A stretch of 64,000 nucleotides of DNA from Limosilactobacillus rudii (GTDB lineage Bacteria; Bacillota; Bacilli; Lactobacillales; Lactobacillaceae), in assembly GCF_014145455.1 (NCBI RefSeq), contig NZ_JACIVB010000062.1, positions 1 through 64,000 of the forward strand, given 5' to 3'. This document shows, piece after piece, positions 54,573-64,000 of this stretch. The number at the start of each line of letters is the position of its first letter. The stretch's first letter is position 1. A model generated the notes under the pieces. The model was not told the origin of the DNA. It saw only the letters and a program-made list of their open reading frames with translations, and did not search any database. The position numbers and the translations under genes were made by a program.

Positions 54573-55214
54573 ATGCGTGTTAAACATAAAAAATGGGCCG
54601 ATCCATTAATCGCGGCTCATCCAGAAATGATGGTTGATAATGCCCCAGAATTAAAGGGTAAATGGCAGTCGCGGTTTGTAAAAAAACAGCCGCTCCATCT
54701 TGAAGTCGGGATGGGAAAAGGCCAATTTATTATTGGTATGGCAAAAGCTCATCCAGAGATTAATTTTATCGGGTTGGAGATTCAACGAACAGTTGCAGCA
54801 ATTGCTCTTAAGAAGGCGTTAGAGGAAGAGTTGCCTAATCTCCAGCTAATTTGTGGGGATGGAGAAGACCTTCAAGAATACTTTGAACCTGGTGAAGTTG
54901 CAAAAATGTACTTGAACTTCTCTGATCCATGGCCGAAAAAACGTCATGCTAAACGGCGCTTGACCTATAAGACGTTCTTAGCTACCTATGAAAAGATCTT
55001 ACAAGCACAAGGGATTATTGAACTAAAGACTGATAATATGGGTTTGTTTGAGTTTTCACTCGAAAGTATGAACAATTACGGAATGCGCTTTGATGGAGTA
55101 TGGCTTGACCTTCATCATAGTGAGGAAAATGAGCATAATATTGAAACAGAGTATGAACAAAAATTTGCTGCTAAAGGTCAGCCAATCTATAAGCTAATTG
55201 CTAATTTTAAATAA
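54573..55214 (+). CDS. trmB: tRNA (guanine-N7-)-methyltransferase
   Basis: A 213-residue SAM-dependent methyltransferase modifying G46 of tRNA. SAM motif [15 protein letters not shown] (near residue 45-60) and the family hallmark [15 protein letters not shown] (near 117-131). Third gene of ecsA-ecsB-trmB. Confidence 0.95.
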   Translation: MRVKHKKWADPLIAAHPEMMVDNAPELKGKWQSRFVKKQPLHLEVGMGKGQFIIGMAKAHPEINFIGLEIQRTVAAIALKKALEEELPNLQLICGDGEDLQEYFEPGEVAKMYLNFSDPWPKKRHAKRRLTYKTFLATYEKILQAQGIIELKTDNMGLFEFSLESMNNYGMRFDGVWLDLHHSEENEHNIETEYEQKFAAKGQPIYKLIANFK

Positions 55215-55215
55215 A

Positions 55216-55257
55216 ATACTGGTCAGTAAGTAAATAAAAACTTGCTGGCCAGTATTT
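55216..55257. terminator. Bidirectional terminator between trmB and glutaminase
   Basis: AATACTGGTCAGTAAGT pairs with ACTTGCTGGCCAGTATT with two mismatched/G-U positions. Confidence 0.8.
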
Positions 55258-55260
55258 GTA

Positions 55261-56181
55261 TTAGTATTTAAAAATGCTAAGCTTTAGTTTTTTACTGATT
55301 AATTCAAGAAGGGCCAAACCAGCAATGCTATTGCCGGCGTGATCTAGAGCCGGGCTGAAAATACCAATTCCATAATGGTTAGGTGCGGTTGCAACAAGTC
55401 CACCACCAACGCCGCTCTTAGTTGGAATGCCAATTTTAACTGAGTACGTTCCAGATTCATTATAAAGCCCGGTTGTCATCATTACAGATTTAGTGTACGT
55501 AGCAGCCGCGCTAGAGATTATCCTTTTTCCATTCCACGGGGCAACCCCATCATTGGCAAGGACAGCACCGAGGTTAGCTAAGCTTTTGCAAGTGACCATC
55601 ATTGAACACTGCTTGAAGTAAGTATCAAGACTGGTGGGAACATCATTATTTAGCACCCCCTTAGCCTTGAGATAATAGGCTAGCGAACGGTTCATATCGC
55701 CAGTGCGAAGTTCAGATTGATATATTCCTTCATCAAGGGTGATTTCGGGATCGTTGCAAATTTCGCGAGTAAAGTCCAAAATTTGATCAAAAGGCAAACG
55801 ACCATCTTCTTTTTCAATTAGCGAGGATATTAGGATTGCTCCACTATTAATGAAAGCATTAAGGGGGTGGGTCTCTTTAGTAATCTCCATATTAAGAATC
55901 GTATCAAATGGAAAACCAGTTTGGCGGGTACCAACCTGGGCTTCAACAGCAGTAAGCCCTAGCCGTTCAATTGCGTAGAGGAGGGTAATGACTTTTGAGA
56001 CACTTTCGATGGCAAAGCGAACCTGCGACGCGCCAGCCTGACATCGTTTATCATTAGCAACGTCGAATAGGTAAACTCCTAGTTGGTATGGATCGACTTT
56101 TGCCAGACCTGGTATATAAGTAGCGACTTGTCCCTCATCAATTTTATCCCAGCATTCTTGAATTGCATCATTAAGGTTCAT
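55261..56181 (-). CDS. glsA: Glutaminase A
   Basis: A 306-residue serine-dependent enzyme hydrolysing glutamine to glutamate and ammonia, relevant to acid tolerance in lactobacilli. Beta-lactamase-like fold: the catalytic S-x-x-K is in ESVSKVITLLY (near residue 62-65). Also NPLNAFINSGAI-like region (HPLNAFINSGAILI), and GVGGGLVA near the C-terminus. ATG 56181 has GGAGG upstream; the longer frame from 56196 includes that RBS. Confidence 0.92.
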   Translation of the reverse strand: MNLNDAIQECWDKIDEGQVATYIPGLAKVDPYQLGVYLFDVANDKRCQAGASQVRFAIESVSKVITLLYAIERLGLTAVEAQVGTRQTGFPFDTILNMEITKETHPLNAFINSGAILISSLIEKEDGRLPFDQILDFTREICNDPEITLDEGIYQSELRTGDMNRSLAYYLKAKGVLNNDVPTSLDTYFKQCSMMVTCKSLANLGAVLANDGVAPWNGKRIISSAAATYTKSVMMTTGLYNESGTYSVKIGIPTKSGVGGGLVATAPNHYGIGIFSPALDHAGNSIAGLALLELISKKLKLSIFKY

Positions 56182-56239
56182 CGTAAAATCCTCCATCTAA
56201 TTGTTTCGATTATAGCTAACCTTGTAAAATATACATAAA

Positions 56240-56278
56240 TAAGCTCCAGAGCCGGTAAAACCGAATCCTGGAGCTATT
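56240..56278 (-). terminator. Terminator downstream of the PepSY-like gene
   Basis: AGCTCCAG pairs with CTGGAGCT and an inner CCGG/ACCG can extend it; T-rich on the minus-strand side. Confidence 0.65.
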
Positions 56279-56355
56279 TAGGCTCGTGGGGCTTGAAAAT
56301 AGAGTCATAGATGACTGCTATTACGTTGCCCCCTTTTAGTATTTTTAAATACATG

Positions 56356-56694
56356 TTAATTATTTTCAATCCGTTTTAGTTCTAATAAACTACCGGTATA
56401 AGCGTCAGCCACGAATTCATAGTCGACTTTTTCACCATCTTCTAGTCGAGAGATTCCACCTTCATAGGCATCTGTTTTAACTGCAAACCGTTGGAATGGA
56501 ATTGCTTTATCGTTAATCCAACTACCAGTAACTGATCCTTCGCTTGCAAAATCATTTTTCACTAATTTTAAGATACGATCAGCAGATACTTGGCGGTTTC
56601 CAAATAGCTTACCGGCAATAAAACCGGCAATACCTGAAGCGCCAAGGGTAACTGGAATTATCCAGGGATTAAGGGAGTTATTACTTGCATTCAT
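56356..56694 (-). CDS. Small membrane-anchored protein with PepSY-like domain
   Basis: A 112-residue protein with one N-terminal TM helix (about residues 9-28: WIIPVTLGASGIAGFIAG) and an extracytoplasmic domain (AVKTDAYEGGISRLEDGEKVDYEFVADAYTGSLLELKRIE) that resembles a PepSY fold. ATG 56694 has AGGAAG upstream; the longer frame overlaps the divergent thioredoxin gene and is not credible. Function unknown. Confidence 0.72.
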   Translation of the reverse strand: MNASNNSLNPWIIPVTLGASGIAGFIAGKLFGNRQVSADRILKLVKNDFASEGSVTGSWINDKAIPFQRFAVKTDAYEGGISRLEDGEKVDYEFVADAYTGSLLELKRIENN

Positions 56695-56857
56695 ATGATT
56701 GCTTCCTTTATTATATTGATTTTTTCGTTCTAACTTTTTATTTATTCTATCATTTTTAATTATTAAAATCCAAACATCCATCCTCATAAGTAGATTACTT
56801 ACAATTGATAAGAAGCATGGTATAATATTGCTAAAATAATTAGGGAGACGAGGAATT

Positions 56858-57178
56858 ATGAAAAGATTACCACAATTAAAAGAAGACCAGTTAGTAAAAA
56901 CCATCGGTACAGGTAAAGTTATCCTTTTCTTTACCGCTGATTGGTGTCCTGATTGTCGCTTTATCAAGCCAGCGCTGCCTGATATTGAAAAAGACTTTAG
57001 TGATTACACTTTTTACCAGGTAGATCGAGATGAGAATATTGATCTTGCTGCTGAATTGAATATTTTTGGAATTCCAAGTTTTGTAGCATATAATAATGGT
57101 GAGGAAATCGGTCGTTTTGTCAATAAGGATCGTAAAACTAAGCAACAAGTAGAAGATTTTTTACAAAGTTTGGAGTAA
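56858..57178 (+). CDS. Thioredoxin-like protein (YtpP type)
   Basis: A 106-residue thioredoxin fold with active site WCPDC (residues 29-33), which differs from the classical WCGPC, and cis-Pro in GIPSFV. Candidate promoter TTACAA-N16-TATAAT upstream. Together with the following ytpR-like gene and murC it reproduces the B. subtilis ytpP-ytpR-murC neighbourhood without the FtsK/SftA gene. Confidence 0.88.
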   Translation: MKRLPQLKEDQLVKTIGTGKVILFFTADWCPDCRFIKPALPDIEKDFSDYTFYQVDRDENIDLAAELNIFGIPSFVAYNNGEEIGRFVNKDRKTKQQVEDFLQSLE

Positions 57179-57182
57179 AATA

Positions 57183-57271
57183 AAAGAACTGTGAATAATT
57201 CTAATGAAGGGACTGTGATTACCTCAGCCTCCTTTATTGCTTTAAATAATGTTTTTCACAGCCTTCTTTTT
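57183..57271 (+). terminator. Long inverted repeat between thioredoxin and ytpR
   Basis: AAAGAACTGTGAA (57183-57195) pairs with TTCACAGCCTTCTTT (57255-57270) across about 60 nt, followed by a T-run. Terminator-like, with an unusually long loop. Confidence 0.5.
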
Positions 57272-57320
57272 GTGTCATAATATTAGACGGTCGATATTAT
57301 ATTAGAGAGAGGAATATTTG

Positions 57321-57965
57321 ATGTTAATTTCAAGTTATAATCCTAATGAATTAGGAGACATCTTGGTTGTTATTACTGCACCAGATGTGGAAAATCAAGA
57401 TACCAAGATTGCTGATGATGTAGCCCAGATTACATCAGAGGATGGCAAATTGTTGGGCTATAATTTTATGAATGCTAGTCAAATTTTACCAGAATTAACT
57501 AGTGAAAACGGACAGGTATTCTTAAAAGCTGCTCAAGTTGAAAAATTAAACGCAAAACTAAAAAAGGCTGGCTTTGACAAATTTCTAACGGCCGACGAAG
57601 ATCCTAAGTTTGTGGTTGGCTATGTTGAAAAGATTACTGATCATCCTAAGTCTGACCACTTAAAAGTTACTCAAACACGAATTGCAGAGGATAAGACTGT
57701 CCAGATTGTCTGCGGATCACCTAATGTTGCGGAAGGAATCAAGGTTGTTGTTGCTCGACCGGGAGCGATGATGCCTGATGGTAAAATTATTTGGCCTGGC
57801 CAATTAATGGGTGTTGATAGCGATGGGATGCTCTGTGGCTTTCGTGAATTACGGATTAAGAATGCCCCTGATGAAAAGGGATTATTTATTATTCCTGATG
57901 AATGGCAAAAAGTTGGCGAAGCAGTTGATTTTGCGAAGGCGGATACTTTTTATCCAGTAAACTAA
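57321..57965 (+). CDS. ytpR: YtpR-type tRNA-binding-domain protein
   Basis: A 214-residue protein. The N-terminal half (DUF4479-like) is followed by an EMAP/TRBD OB-fold (about 98-205: VGYVEKITDHPKSDHLKVTQ ... VQIVCGSPNVAEGIKVVVARPG). This is the domain found in PheT and MetRS. ATG 57321 follows GAGGAATATTTG; TTG 57318 is less likely. RNA-binding role inferred. Confidence 0.87.
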   Translation: MLISSYNPNELGDILVVITAPDVENQDTKIADDVAQITSEDGKLLGYNFMNASQILPELTSENGQVFLKAAQVEKLNAKLKKAGFDKFLTADEDPKFVVGYVEKITDHPKSDHLKVTQTRIAEDKTVQIVCGSPNVAEGIKVVVARPGAMMPDGKIIWPGQLMGVDSDGMLCGFRELRIKNAPDEKGLFIIPDEWQKVGEAVDFAKADTFYPVN

Positions 57966-58091
57966 TAAAAACGTCTGATTACTATTGCCAAAATCTTATA
58001 ATGTTTTATTATTTAGTGAGGGATGGGTCATACTATACTGACTTAGCCCTTACATTTATTTTAAATTGAATTGTTGAAAGGAATTGGATTG

Positions 58092-59396
58092 ATGGAACAA
58101 AAGACGTATTACTTTGTTGGTATTAAAGGGACCGGAATGGCCTCTTTAGCACGTATCCTCCATGACAAAGGACACCGAGTATTAGGCTCGGACATTGAAA
58201 AGGAAACATTTACACAAGCGCCATTATTACAAGCAGGAATTAAGATTTTGCCATTTGATCCAGCCAATTTAAAACCAGGGATGATTGTTGTTCAGGGGAA
58301 TGCTTTTGATGATGATCATCCAGAGATTAAACGTGCACATGAATTAGGCCTTCAAATTTTAAGTTACCCTGAGGCCGTTGAAAATGAAGTTAAAACTCAT
58401 ACTAGTATTGGTATTGCGGGTGCTCATGGTAAGACCAGTACAACGGCACTTTTATCCCATGTATTAGCAGCAGTTGAACCAACTAGTTACTTAATCGGTG
58501 ATGGTGTTGGTAAGGGGAATGCAGATGCACGTTTCTTTGTTTTTGAAGCTGATGAGTATCGTGATCACTTTCTTGCTTATCACCCAGATTACGCGATTAT
58601 GACTAATATTGATTTTGATCACCCAGACTATTTTAAAGATATTGCAGATGTTCGTGATTCATTTGAGACATATGGTAAGCAGGTGCAGCGGGCAATTTTT
58701 GCTTGGGGTGATGATCCTAATCTTCGCCAATTAAAGGTTGATGTTCCCGTATACTATTATGGAACTAATCCTGATGATGATTTCCGTGCCGAAAACATTC
58801 AGCGCACACCTGCAGGTTCAACGTACGATGCCTATTTCCGTGACCACAAGCTTGGTACCTTTACTATTCACTTATATGGTGAACACAGTGTTCTAAATAG
58901 TTTAGCAGTGCTTGCTGTTGCTTATATGGAACATATGAATATGGATGAAATTAAGCAAGAATTGGCTGATTTTAACGGTGTTAAGCGCCGATTTAGTGAG
59001 AGTGATATTGCTGATATGACGATTATTGATGATTATGCCCATCATCCAAGTGAGATTAAGGCAACGATTGATGCTGCCCGGCAAAAATATCCGGATCGTC
59101 AGATTATAGCTGTCTTTCAACCGCATACTTATTCACGGTTAGCAGCATATATTGATGGCTTTGCTAGCTCGTTAAGTCGTGCGGATAAGACTTTTGTAAC
59201 CCCGATCTTTGGTTCTATTCGTGAAAATGCAGGTAATATTTCTAGTGCTGACTTAGAAAAACGGATTGATGGCAGTGAAGAAATTGATATGGATACACTT
59301 GATAAACTTCTTCAATACCATAATGCGGTAGTTGTATTTATGGGCGCAGGAGATATTGAAAAATACGAAGATAAGTACAAAGAATTGTTAAAATAA
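58092..59396 (+). CDS. murC: UDP-N-acetylmuramate--L-alanine ligase
   Basis: A 434-residue cytoplasmic peptidoglycan precursor enzyme. Mur ligase motifs: N-terminal [20 protein letters not shown]-loop GAHGKTSTT (near residue 108-116); [23 protein letters not shown] in the C-terminal domain. ATG 58092 has AAAGGA 9 nt upstream. Confidence 0.96.
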   Translation: MEQKTYYFVGIKGTGMASLARILHDKGHRVLGSDIEKETFTQAPLLQAGIKILPFDPANLKPGMIVVQGNAFDDDHPEIKRAHELGLQILSYPEAVENEVKTHTSIGIAGAHGKTSTTALLSHVLAAVEPTSYLIGDGVGKGNADARFFVFEADEYRDHFLAYHPDYAIMTNIDFDHPDYFKDIADVRDSFETYGKQVQRAIFAWGDDPNLRQLKVDVPVYYYGTNPDDDFRAENIQRTPAGSTYDAYFRDHKLGTFTIHLYGEHSVLNSLAVLAVAYMEHMNMDEIKQELADFNGVKRRFSESDIADMTIIDDYAHHPSEIKATIDAARQKYPDRQIIAVFQPHTYSRLAAYIDGFASSLSRADKTFVTPIFGSIRENAGNISSADLEKRIDGSEEIDMDTLDKLLQYHNAVVVFMGAGDIEKYEDKYKELLK

Positions 59397-59415
59397 TTAA
59401 ATATTTACTTGATTG

Positions 59416-59442
59416 AAATGGTAGCATTTGCTACCATTTTTG
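59416..59442 (+). terminator. Terminator after murC
   Basis: AAATGGTAGC-ATTT-GCTACCATTTTTG. Confidence 0.92.
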
Positions 59443-59488
59443 TAATAGTCAAATAAAGTCAAATTAAATATAGAAAGAGGGAGTCTTG

Positions 59489-60202
59489 ATGAACAACTTT
59501 TCACAGGAGCCAGGGCGCCGGATTGTCACCGATGCCGCTGGTTTGAACAGGTTTTTAACCCGAATGTATGGTAATATGACACTTGCCGTTCTTGTTTCAG
59601 CTTTTAGTGCCTACTTGACGATGGGTGTTTTCCGTACCGCGGTTTTTGGTTTCTTTGGTGCTCATCCAGCAATGATTTGGATCATTTTACTTTTGCCGAT
59701 TGCTTTATCAATGGGGGTTAGTTTTAGCGCTACTCGTAATCCAGTTGGTAGCTTTATTATGCTAATGTTGGTTGCGGTGATTTATGGAGTTGAGTTTGCA
59801 ATTATAGCTGGCGTTTATTCTGGCGCAAGTATAGCTTCAGCTTTTGTATCTTCGGCAGCGGTTTTTGTCACCATGGCATTATACGGAACATTTACCAAAC
59901 GTGATTTGAGTAAATTTGGTGCTCACGCAATGGCTGCTTTAGTCGCATTGATGATTGCTTACTTAATCAATATGTTTTTACAAAGTCCGGCGATTGCCTA
60001 TATCTTTTCCTTCATTGCCGTAATTATTTTTACGGTTTTGACTGGATGGGATGCTCAGAAAATGAAGCAGATTTACATTAACTATGGAGATCAAGTCTCC
60101 GTAACTGGTTTAGCAGTTTTAGGTGCATTGCAATTGTACTTAGATTTCGTTAACCTATTTATTTCACTTCTCCAGATTTTTGGAATGAGTGATCGTAATT
60201 AA
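59489..60202 (+). CDS. Bax inhibitor-1 (BI-1/YccA) family membrane protein
   Basis: A 237-residue 7-TM protein. The N-terminal NRFLTRMYGNMTLAVLVSAF, GTFTKRDLSKFG and C-terminal DAQKMKQIY plus ALQLYLDFVNLFISLLQIFG are family features. The related B. subtilis YetJ is a pH-sensitive calcium leak channel; the role here is inferred from family. ATG 59489 (AAAGAGGGAG upstream) is preferred to TTG 59486. Confidence 0.9.
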   Translation: MNNFSQEPGRRIVTDAAGLNRFLTRMYGNMTLAVLVSAFSAYLTMGVFRTAVFGFFGAHPAMIWIILLLPIALSMGVSFSATRNPVGSFIMLMLVAVIYGVEFAIIAGVYSGASIASAFVSSAAVFVTMALYGTFTKRDLSKFGAHAMAALVALMIAYLINMFLQSPAIAYIFSFIAVIIFTVLTGWDAQKMKQIYINYGDQVSVTGLAVLGALQLYLDFVNLFISLLQIFGMSDRN

Positions 60203-60204
60203 AC

Positions 60205-60244
60205 AAAATAAGCGGTCAGGCTTTTTGCTTGGTCGCTTATTTTA
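60205..60244. terminator. Bidirectional terminator between BI-1 and YoaK-like genes
   Basis: AAAATAAGCG pairs with CGCTTATTTT, T-run on both sides; it overlaps the end of the minus-strand gene. Confidence 0.82.
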
Positions 60245-60923
60245 TTTGCTGTTGTTTACTTTTAAATAGTTGTAGGTAATAAGCACTGTCGGTAACTAAA
60301 ATCAGGAAAGTTGCAATCCAAATAGTTTTCATATGAAAAAAAGGAAGAAGTTGTGCAGAGATAATTGCGCCAATAGTAAAACAAATTACAATTGTAAAAT
60401 AGCTAAGTGCAACTGTCCGCTGAGTTCGATCGTGGTGAAAATAATATTCGCTCCAGGCCACAGCTGCCTTTTTAACGCTTCCGCTAGTAAAAACACTATT
60501 GTAACCCAACCCCTCAATCTTACTGAAGGCCCCACTTTGCATAGCAAGACCGAAAGATACAGCTGGTACCATGATATAATCAGGAAAATCATCCGGTAAT
60601 AAGCCGATTATCGCGCCCACAATCAAAATTGGAAGTAAGCACACGACTCGCCAATAATCAGTTTTTAAATGTGTATGAAAGATACTAACCATTGCTAGGC
60701 CAACAACAAAGGCAATTAATGAACCTAGCCGGTCTACTACTCCGAAAAAATTATGGTTTGCTAGTGCGGCGCTAAGAAAAATAATATTACCGGTTTGCGC
60801 TGCAGCCATCGTGCGGCCACACTTAATATATGTAAAGGCGTCAATAAAGCCACCGCTAAAAGTAAGAAGAAGAGCAAATAGGCGGGCTTCTGCAGGCTTT
60901 TGGTAGTTAATTAACTTATCCAT
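60237..60923 (-). CDS. YoaK-family (DUF1275) membrane protein
   Basis: A 228-residue protein with about six TM segments and the family signature FSGGFIDAFTYI ... AAQTGNIIFL near the N-terminus. Function unknown. ATG 60923 has GAGGTG 6 nt upstream; GTG 60932 is part of that RBS. Confidence 0.87.
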   Translation of the reverse strand: MDKLINYQKPAEARLFALLLTFSGGFIDAFTYIKCGRTMAAAQTGNIIFLSAALANHNFFGVVDRLGSLIAFVVGLAMVSIFHTHLKTDYWRVVCLLPILIVGAIIGLLPDDFPDYIMVPAVSFGLAMQSGAFSKIEGLGYNSVFTSGSVKKAAVAWSEYYFHHDRTQRTVALSYFTIVICFTIGAIISAQLLPFFHMKTIWIATFLILVTDSAYYLQLFKSKQQQIK

Positions 60924-61045
60924 TACGTTCACCTCAAAGTTAATAACGTTTATTTATAATTATAGCTTAATCTTTAGTCAAGTAACTAAAACATTGCGGT
61001 ATTCTTTGGTACAATTACTATTAGCGATAGAAGGGCGGGAATTAA

Positions 61046-63715
61046 ATGACAAAACAATTACTATTAATTGACGGAAATAGCATTGTTTTCCGGGCATTTT
61101 TTGCAATGCATAATCAAATGGATAAATTTACAAATAAAGACGGTTTGCACACGGCAGCAATCTACGGATTTAAGCTGATGCTCGACCATGTTTTACAAAA
61201 CTTTAAGCCGGATGCAGCTCTTGTAGCTTTTGATGCGGGAAAAGTAACTTTCCGGACAAAAATGTATGATGATTACAAGGGTGGACGGAATAAGACACCT
61301 GATGAATTAACCGAGCAAATACCGTATGTTAGAGAATTAATTAAGGATTCTGGCCTTCATAGCTATGCATTAGCTAATTATGAAGCTGACGATATCATTG
61401 GAACATTGGCAAAAAAAGCTGATGACGCGGGTTATAAGACTTTAATTGTGACTGGGGACCGCGATTTAACCCAATTAGCCAGTGAACATACGACAGTTGC
61501 CGTTACTCATAAGGGTGTAACCGATACAGAACACTATACGCCAGTGCATATTGAAGAAAAATTGGGAATTACGCCGCGCCAAATTATTGATATGAAGGCA
61601 TTAATGGGTGATTCTTCGGATAATTATCCTGGCGTTACTAAGATTGGTGAAAAAACGGCTTTGAAGCTCGTTAAACAATTTGGCTCCGTTGAAGAATTAT
61701 ATGACCGAATTGATGAATTAAAGAAGAGCAAGATGAAGGAGCACTTGCTTGCAGATGAAGCGATTGCTCGGCAGTGTAAAACGTTAGCAACTATTTTACA
61801 AGATGCCCCGATTAAGATTGGATTAGCAGATTTGACTTACACTGGTCCACAAAAGGATGAATTGGTTAAGTTTTATCAGCAAATGGACTTCAAGTCTTTC
61901 CTGAAAAAAATGGGTGCTGATGATGTAATAGGTGAGGAAGATAATGCTCAAATAGCTCCAATAGAGTACACAGTATTAACCAAAGATAATATAACTGAAC
62001 TGAATCAATTGACGGATGAAGTAAGTTTTTATCTCGAAATGCCAGAAGCAAATTATCATACTTCACCTTTTGCTGGATTTGTCGTCGGTAAGGATGGCCA
62101 CTGGTTTACTAGCCGCAATATGGATCTGCTTAAGGAACTTCCATTGAAAAATCTTTTGACTAGCTCGAAGATCAAAAAGAACGTTTTTAATGCTAAGGCT
62201 CAGATTGTTGGCCTCCATCGGTTAGGGATTGATTTAGAAAATATCAATTTTGACCTTTTACTTGCTTCATATCTCCTTAATACTAACGATAATAGTAACG
62301 ATCTTGGGCAAGTTGCTCACGAACATGACTATTATGATGTTCAAACGGATGAAGAAGTTTATGGCAAAGGAGTAAAGCGGGCAGTACCAGATGACGATGA
62401 TGTATTCTTTAGTCATCTGGCTAATAAAGCTCGGGCTATTGAAAATTTACGTAAAGACCTGTTTAAAAAACTTGATGAAAATGAGCAAACACCACTTTAC
62501 ACAAATATTGAACTTCCATTAACTCGGGTTCTAGCAAAGATGGAGATTGCAGGAATTCGTGTTGATGCGCAAACACTCAAAGATATGGGGAGTAAACTTA
62601 CTGAGCGGTTAGCAGAAATTGAAAATCAAATTTATCAAGAAGCTGGTGAAGAATTTAACATTAATTCAACAAAACAGCTTGGTCATATTCTTTTTGAAAA
62701 ACTCAAGTTGCCAGTTATTAAAAAGACTAAAACAGGTTACTCAACAGCGGTAGATGTCTTAGAAAAGTTAGCAGATAAATCGCCAATTGTTGAGCAAATT
62801 CTAGAATATCGTCAAATAGCAAAACTTCAGTCAACCTATATTACCGGTTTATTAAAAGTGATTCATTCTAGTGACCAGAAAATCCACACTCGTTATCTCC
62901 AGACTTTGACGCAAACAGGTCGCTTGTCATCAGTGGATCCGAATTTGCAAAATATTCCGGTTCGTTTACCAGAAGGACGGTTGATTCGAAAGGCATTTGT
63001 ACCAAGTCATGAAGGATGGCAAATCTTTTCGTCTGACTACTCCCAAGTTGAGTTACGAGTTCTTGCACACATTACCGGTGATAAGAATCTTCAAGAAGAC
63101 TTTAAAAATGGTGAGGATATTCATGCTAGTACTGCTCGGCGGATTTTTCATTTAGATCCAGATGCTGAAATTGACCGTAATATGCGGCGACGAGCAAAGG
63201 CCGTTAATTTTGGAATTGTTTATGGAATCAGTGACTACGGCCTTGCACAACGGATTCACGTGAGCCGGGCAGAGGCACACGAATTTATTCAAAATTACTT
63301 CCATGAATTTCCGGGGGTAAAAAAATATATCAACGATACAATTGAATTTGCGAGAAAGAATGGATATGTTGAAACGATTACTCATCGTCGTCGTTACTTA
63401 CCAGATATTCATGCAAAGAGTTTTAGCAAACGATCATTTGCGGAAAGAACAGCGATGAATACGCCAATTCAGGGTAGTGCGGCTGATATTATTAAGATTG
63501 CAATGATTCACATGCAAGACGAACTAGAAAAGCGGCATTTAAAGACAAAAATGCTCTTGCAGATTCATGATGAATTAGTTTTTGAAGCACCCAAAGAAGA
63601 AATACCTGTATTATCTACATTAGTTCCTAAGGTAATGGACTCAGCAGTTAAACTTGATGTGCCGTTGAAGGTAGAGAGTAAGTATGGTGATACATGGTAT
63701 GACCTAAAGAAGTAG
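61046..63715 (+). CDS. polA: DNA polymerase I
   Basis: An 889-residue repair polymerase. The 5' nuclease domain (1-290) includes YEADDIIGTLAKKA and VTGDRDLTQL. The 3'-5' exonuclease-like domain (about 310-470) lacks the proofreading carboxylates (FYLEMPEAN at the first position), as in Bacillus-type enzymes. The polymerase domain has SDYSQVELRVLAH (motif A), RRRAKAVNFGIVYG (B) and LQIHDELVFE (C). mutM starts 11 nt downstream. Confidence 0.97.
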   Translation: MTKQLLLIDGNSIVFRAFFAMHNQMDKFTNKDGLHTAAIYGFKLMLDHVLQNFKPDAALVAFDAGKVTFRTKMYDDYKGGRNKTPDELTEQIPYVRELIKDSGLHSYALANYEADDIIGTLAKKADDAGYKTLIVTGDRDLTQLASEHTTVAVTHKGVTDTEHYTPVHIEEKLGITPRQIIDMKALMGDSSDNYPGVTKIGEKTALKLVKQFGSVEELYDRIDELKKSKMKEHLLADEAIARQCKTLATILQDAPIKIGLADLTYTGPQKDELVKFYQQMDFKSFLKKMGADDVIGEEDNAQIAPIEYTVLTKDNITELNQLTDEVSFYLEMPEANYHTSPFAGFVVGKDGHWFTSRNMDLLKELPLKNLLTSSKIKKNVFNAKAQIVGLHRLGIDLENINFDLLLASYLLNTNDNSNDLGQVAHEHDYYDVQTDEEVYGKGVKRAVPDDDDVFFSHLANKARAIENLRKDLFKKLDENEQTPLYTNIELPLTRVLAKMEIAGIRVDAQTLKDMGSKLTERLAEIENQIYQEAGEEFNINSTKQLGHILFEKLKLPVIKKTKTGYSTAVDVLEKLADKSPIVEQILEYRQIAKLQSTYITGLLKVIHSSDQKIHTRYLQTLTQTGRLSSVDPNLQNIPVRLPEGRLIRKAFVPSHEGWQIFSSDYSQVELRVLAHITGDKNLQEDFKNGEDIHASTARRIFHLDPDAEIDRNMRRRAKAVNFGIVYGISDYGLAQRIHVSRAEAHEFIQNYFHEFPGVKKYINDTIEFARKNGYVETITHRRRYLPDIHAKSFSKRSFAERTAMNTPIQGSAADIIKIAMIHMQDELEKRHLKTKMLLQIHDELVFEAPKEEIPVLSTLVPKVMDSAVKLDVPLKVESKYGDTWYDLKK

Positions 63716-63726
63716 GAGGTAGGCAA

Positions 63727-64000
63727 ATGCCAGAACTACCAGAAGTTGAAACCGTTCGGCGCGGCTTGATGAAAATTGCTGCTGGGCGAAAAATTAATGC
63801 CATTGATGTCTACTATGGTAAAACAATTACTAATGATATTGAGGAGTTTCGCCAAGCATTGATTGGACAAACAATTGAAAAAGTTGACCGACGCGGAAAG
63901 TATTTGCTGTTCCGTTTTACCAATAGTTTGACAATGGTTTCTCATTTACGAATGGAAGGAAAATATTATAACCAGTCCATTGGTAAGCCGATTGATAAGC
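63727..64000 (+). CDS. mutM: Formamidopyrimidine-DNA glycosylase (5' part, runs off the window)
   Basis: The first 91 codons of MutM/Fpg, which removes oxidised purines. It begins MPELPEVETVRRGL with the N-terminal catalytic Pro2 and Glu3, and includes RRGKYLLFRF with the conserved Lys. GGAGG, overlapping the polA stop, serves as RBS. The remainder, with the zinc finger, lies beyond the right edge. The polA-mutM operon is conserved in lactobacilli. Confidence 0.95.
   Translation, partial: MPELPEVETVRRGLMKIAAGRKINAIDVYYGKTITNDIEEFRQALIGQTIEKVDRRGKYLLFRFTNSLTMVSHLRMEGKYYNQSIGKPIDK

Noticed and set aside
56695-56967. 91-residue extension of the PepSY-like protein on the minus strand
   Set aside because: It covers the divergent promoter region and the start of the thioredoxin gene, and lacks an RBS.
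61980-62460. Loss of proofreading residues in PolA as a novel defect
   Set aside because: An inactive 3'-5' exonuclease domain is normal for Bacillus/Lactobacillus-type PolA.
1-64000. CRISPR array, prophage or biosynthetic cluster
   Set aside because: No regularly spaced repeats, no phage structural or integrase genes, and no bacteriocin or NRPS/PKS genes were seen in the window.

Overview
The window is a gene-dense, AT-rich stretch of a low-GC Gram-positive chromosome. Gene content and regulators point to a heterofermentative lactobacillus. These include paired LysM/Apf surface proteins, a class III ribonucleotide reductase, PepV, L-lactate dehydrogenase, an SMK-box metK leader, T-box leuS and argS leaders, and YtpR/MurC, Hit/EcsAB and PolA/MutM neighbourhoods. 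The overall protein set looks most like Limosilactobacillus reuteri; that species name is recognition from memory, not a search. No prophage, CRISPR array, plasmid region or complete insertion sequence is visible. The only hint of mobile DNA is a 56-codon gene tail at the extreme left edge.

Layout. 1-2.5 kb: gene tail, GNAT acetyltransferase and a convergent 14-TM drug exporter. 2.7-5.7 kb: nrdD-nrdG behind two NrdR-type boxes. 6-10 kb: two Apf-like secreted LysM proteins flanking a PEP-carboxykinase/HPr-kinase-like P-loop protein. 10-12.7 kb: preT-preA iron-sulfur/flavin oxidoreductase operon. 12.8-21.9 kb: aldo/keto reductase, Hsp20, LexA-controlled Y-family polymerase with YolD, HdeD-like and VanZ-like membrane proteins with a 55-codon gene missed by length cut-offs, amino acid permease, PerR with its own operator, a second 14-TM exporter, and Tag. 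22-30.5 kb: metK, leuS, an orphan HicB, a MurJ/YtgP-type flippase, NnrD and PepV. 30.5-37 kb: UspA, a GH73 glucosaminidase, a deoxynucleoside kinase, an unknown duplicated-domain protein, rbsR-rbsK and a CPBP protease. 36.9-37.2 kb: an unassigned structured RNA with its own promoter (overlapped by a perfect cre match) and terminator. 37.2-42.1 kb: YbjQ, tRNA-Leu, K+ channel, ASCH protein, YisL-like protein, DUF2187 protein, tRNA-Gly, and a pyridoxine/HMP kinase-lactate dehydrogenase pair. 42.2-64 kb: argS, PBP1A-type synthase, YheA-like protein, YhaO/YhaN, PrsA, Hit/EcsAB/TrmB, glutaminase, thioredoxin/YtpR/MurC, BI-1, YoaK-like protein, PolA and the start of MutM.

How it fits together. Many genes serve cell-wall growth and protein export: MurC, PBP1A, flippase, GH73, two Apf proteins, PrsA and EcsAB. 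Others serve DNA and nucleotide maintenance: NrdDG, dNK, UmuC-like polymerase, Tag, PolA, MutM and YhaNO. The regulators are readable directly in the DNA: NrdR boxes, a LexA box on a textbook promoter, PerR boxes, an SMK riboswitch, two T-boxes, and a conserved direct-repeat promoter element shared by the two apf genes.

Most attention-worthy: the unassigned about 270-nt RNA at 36964-37236; the almost identical 3' ends of the two apf genes (gene conversion) with matching WalR-like promoters; and the odd P-loop protein between them.
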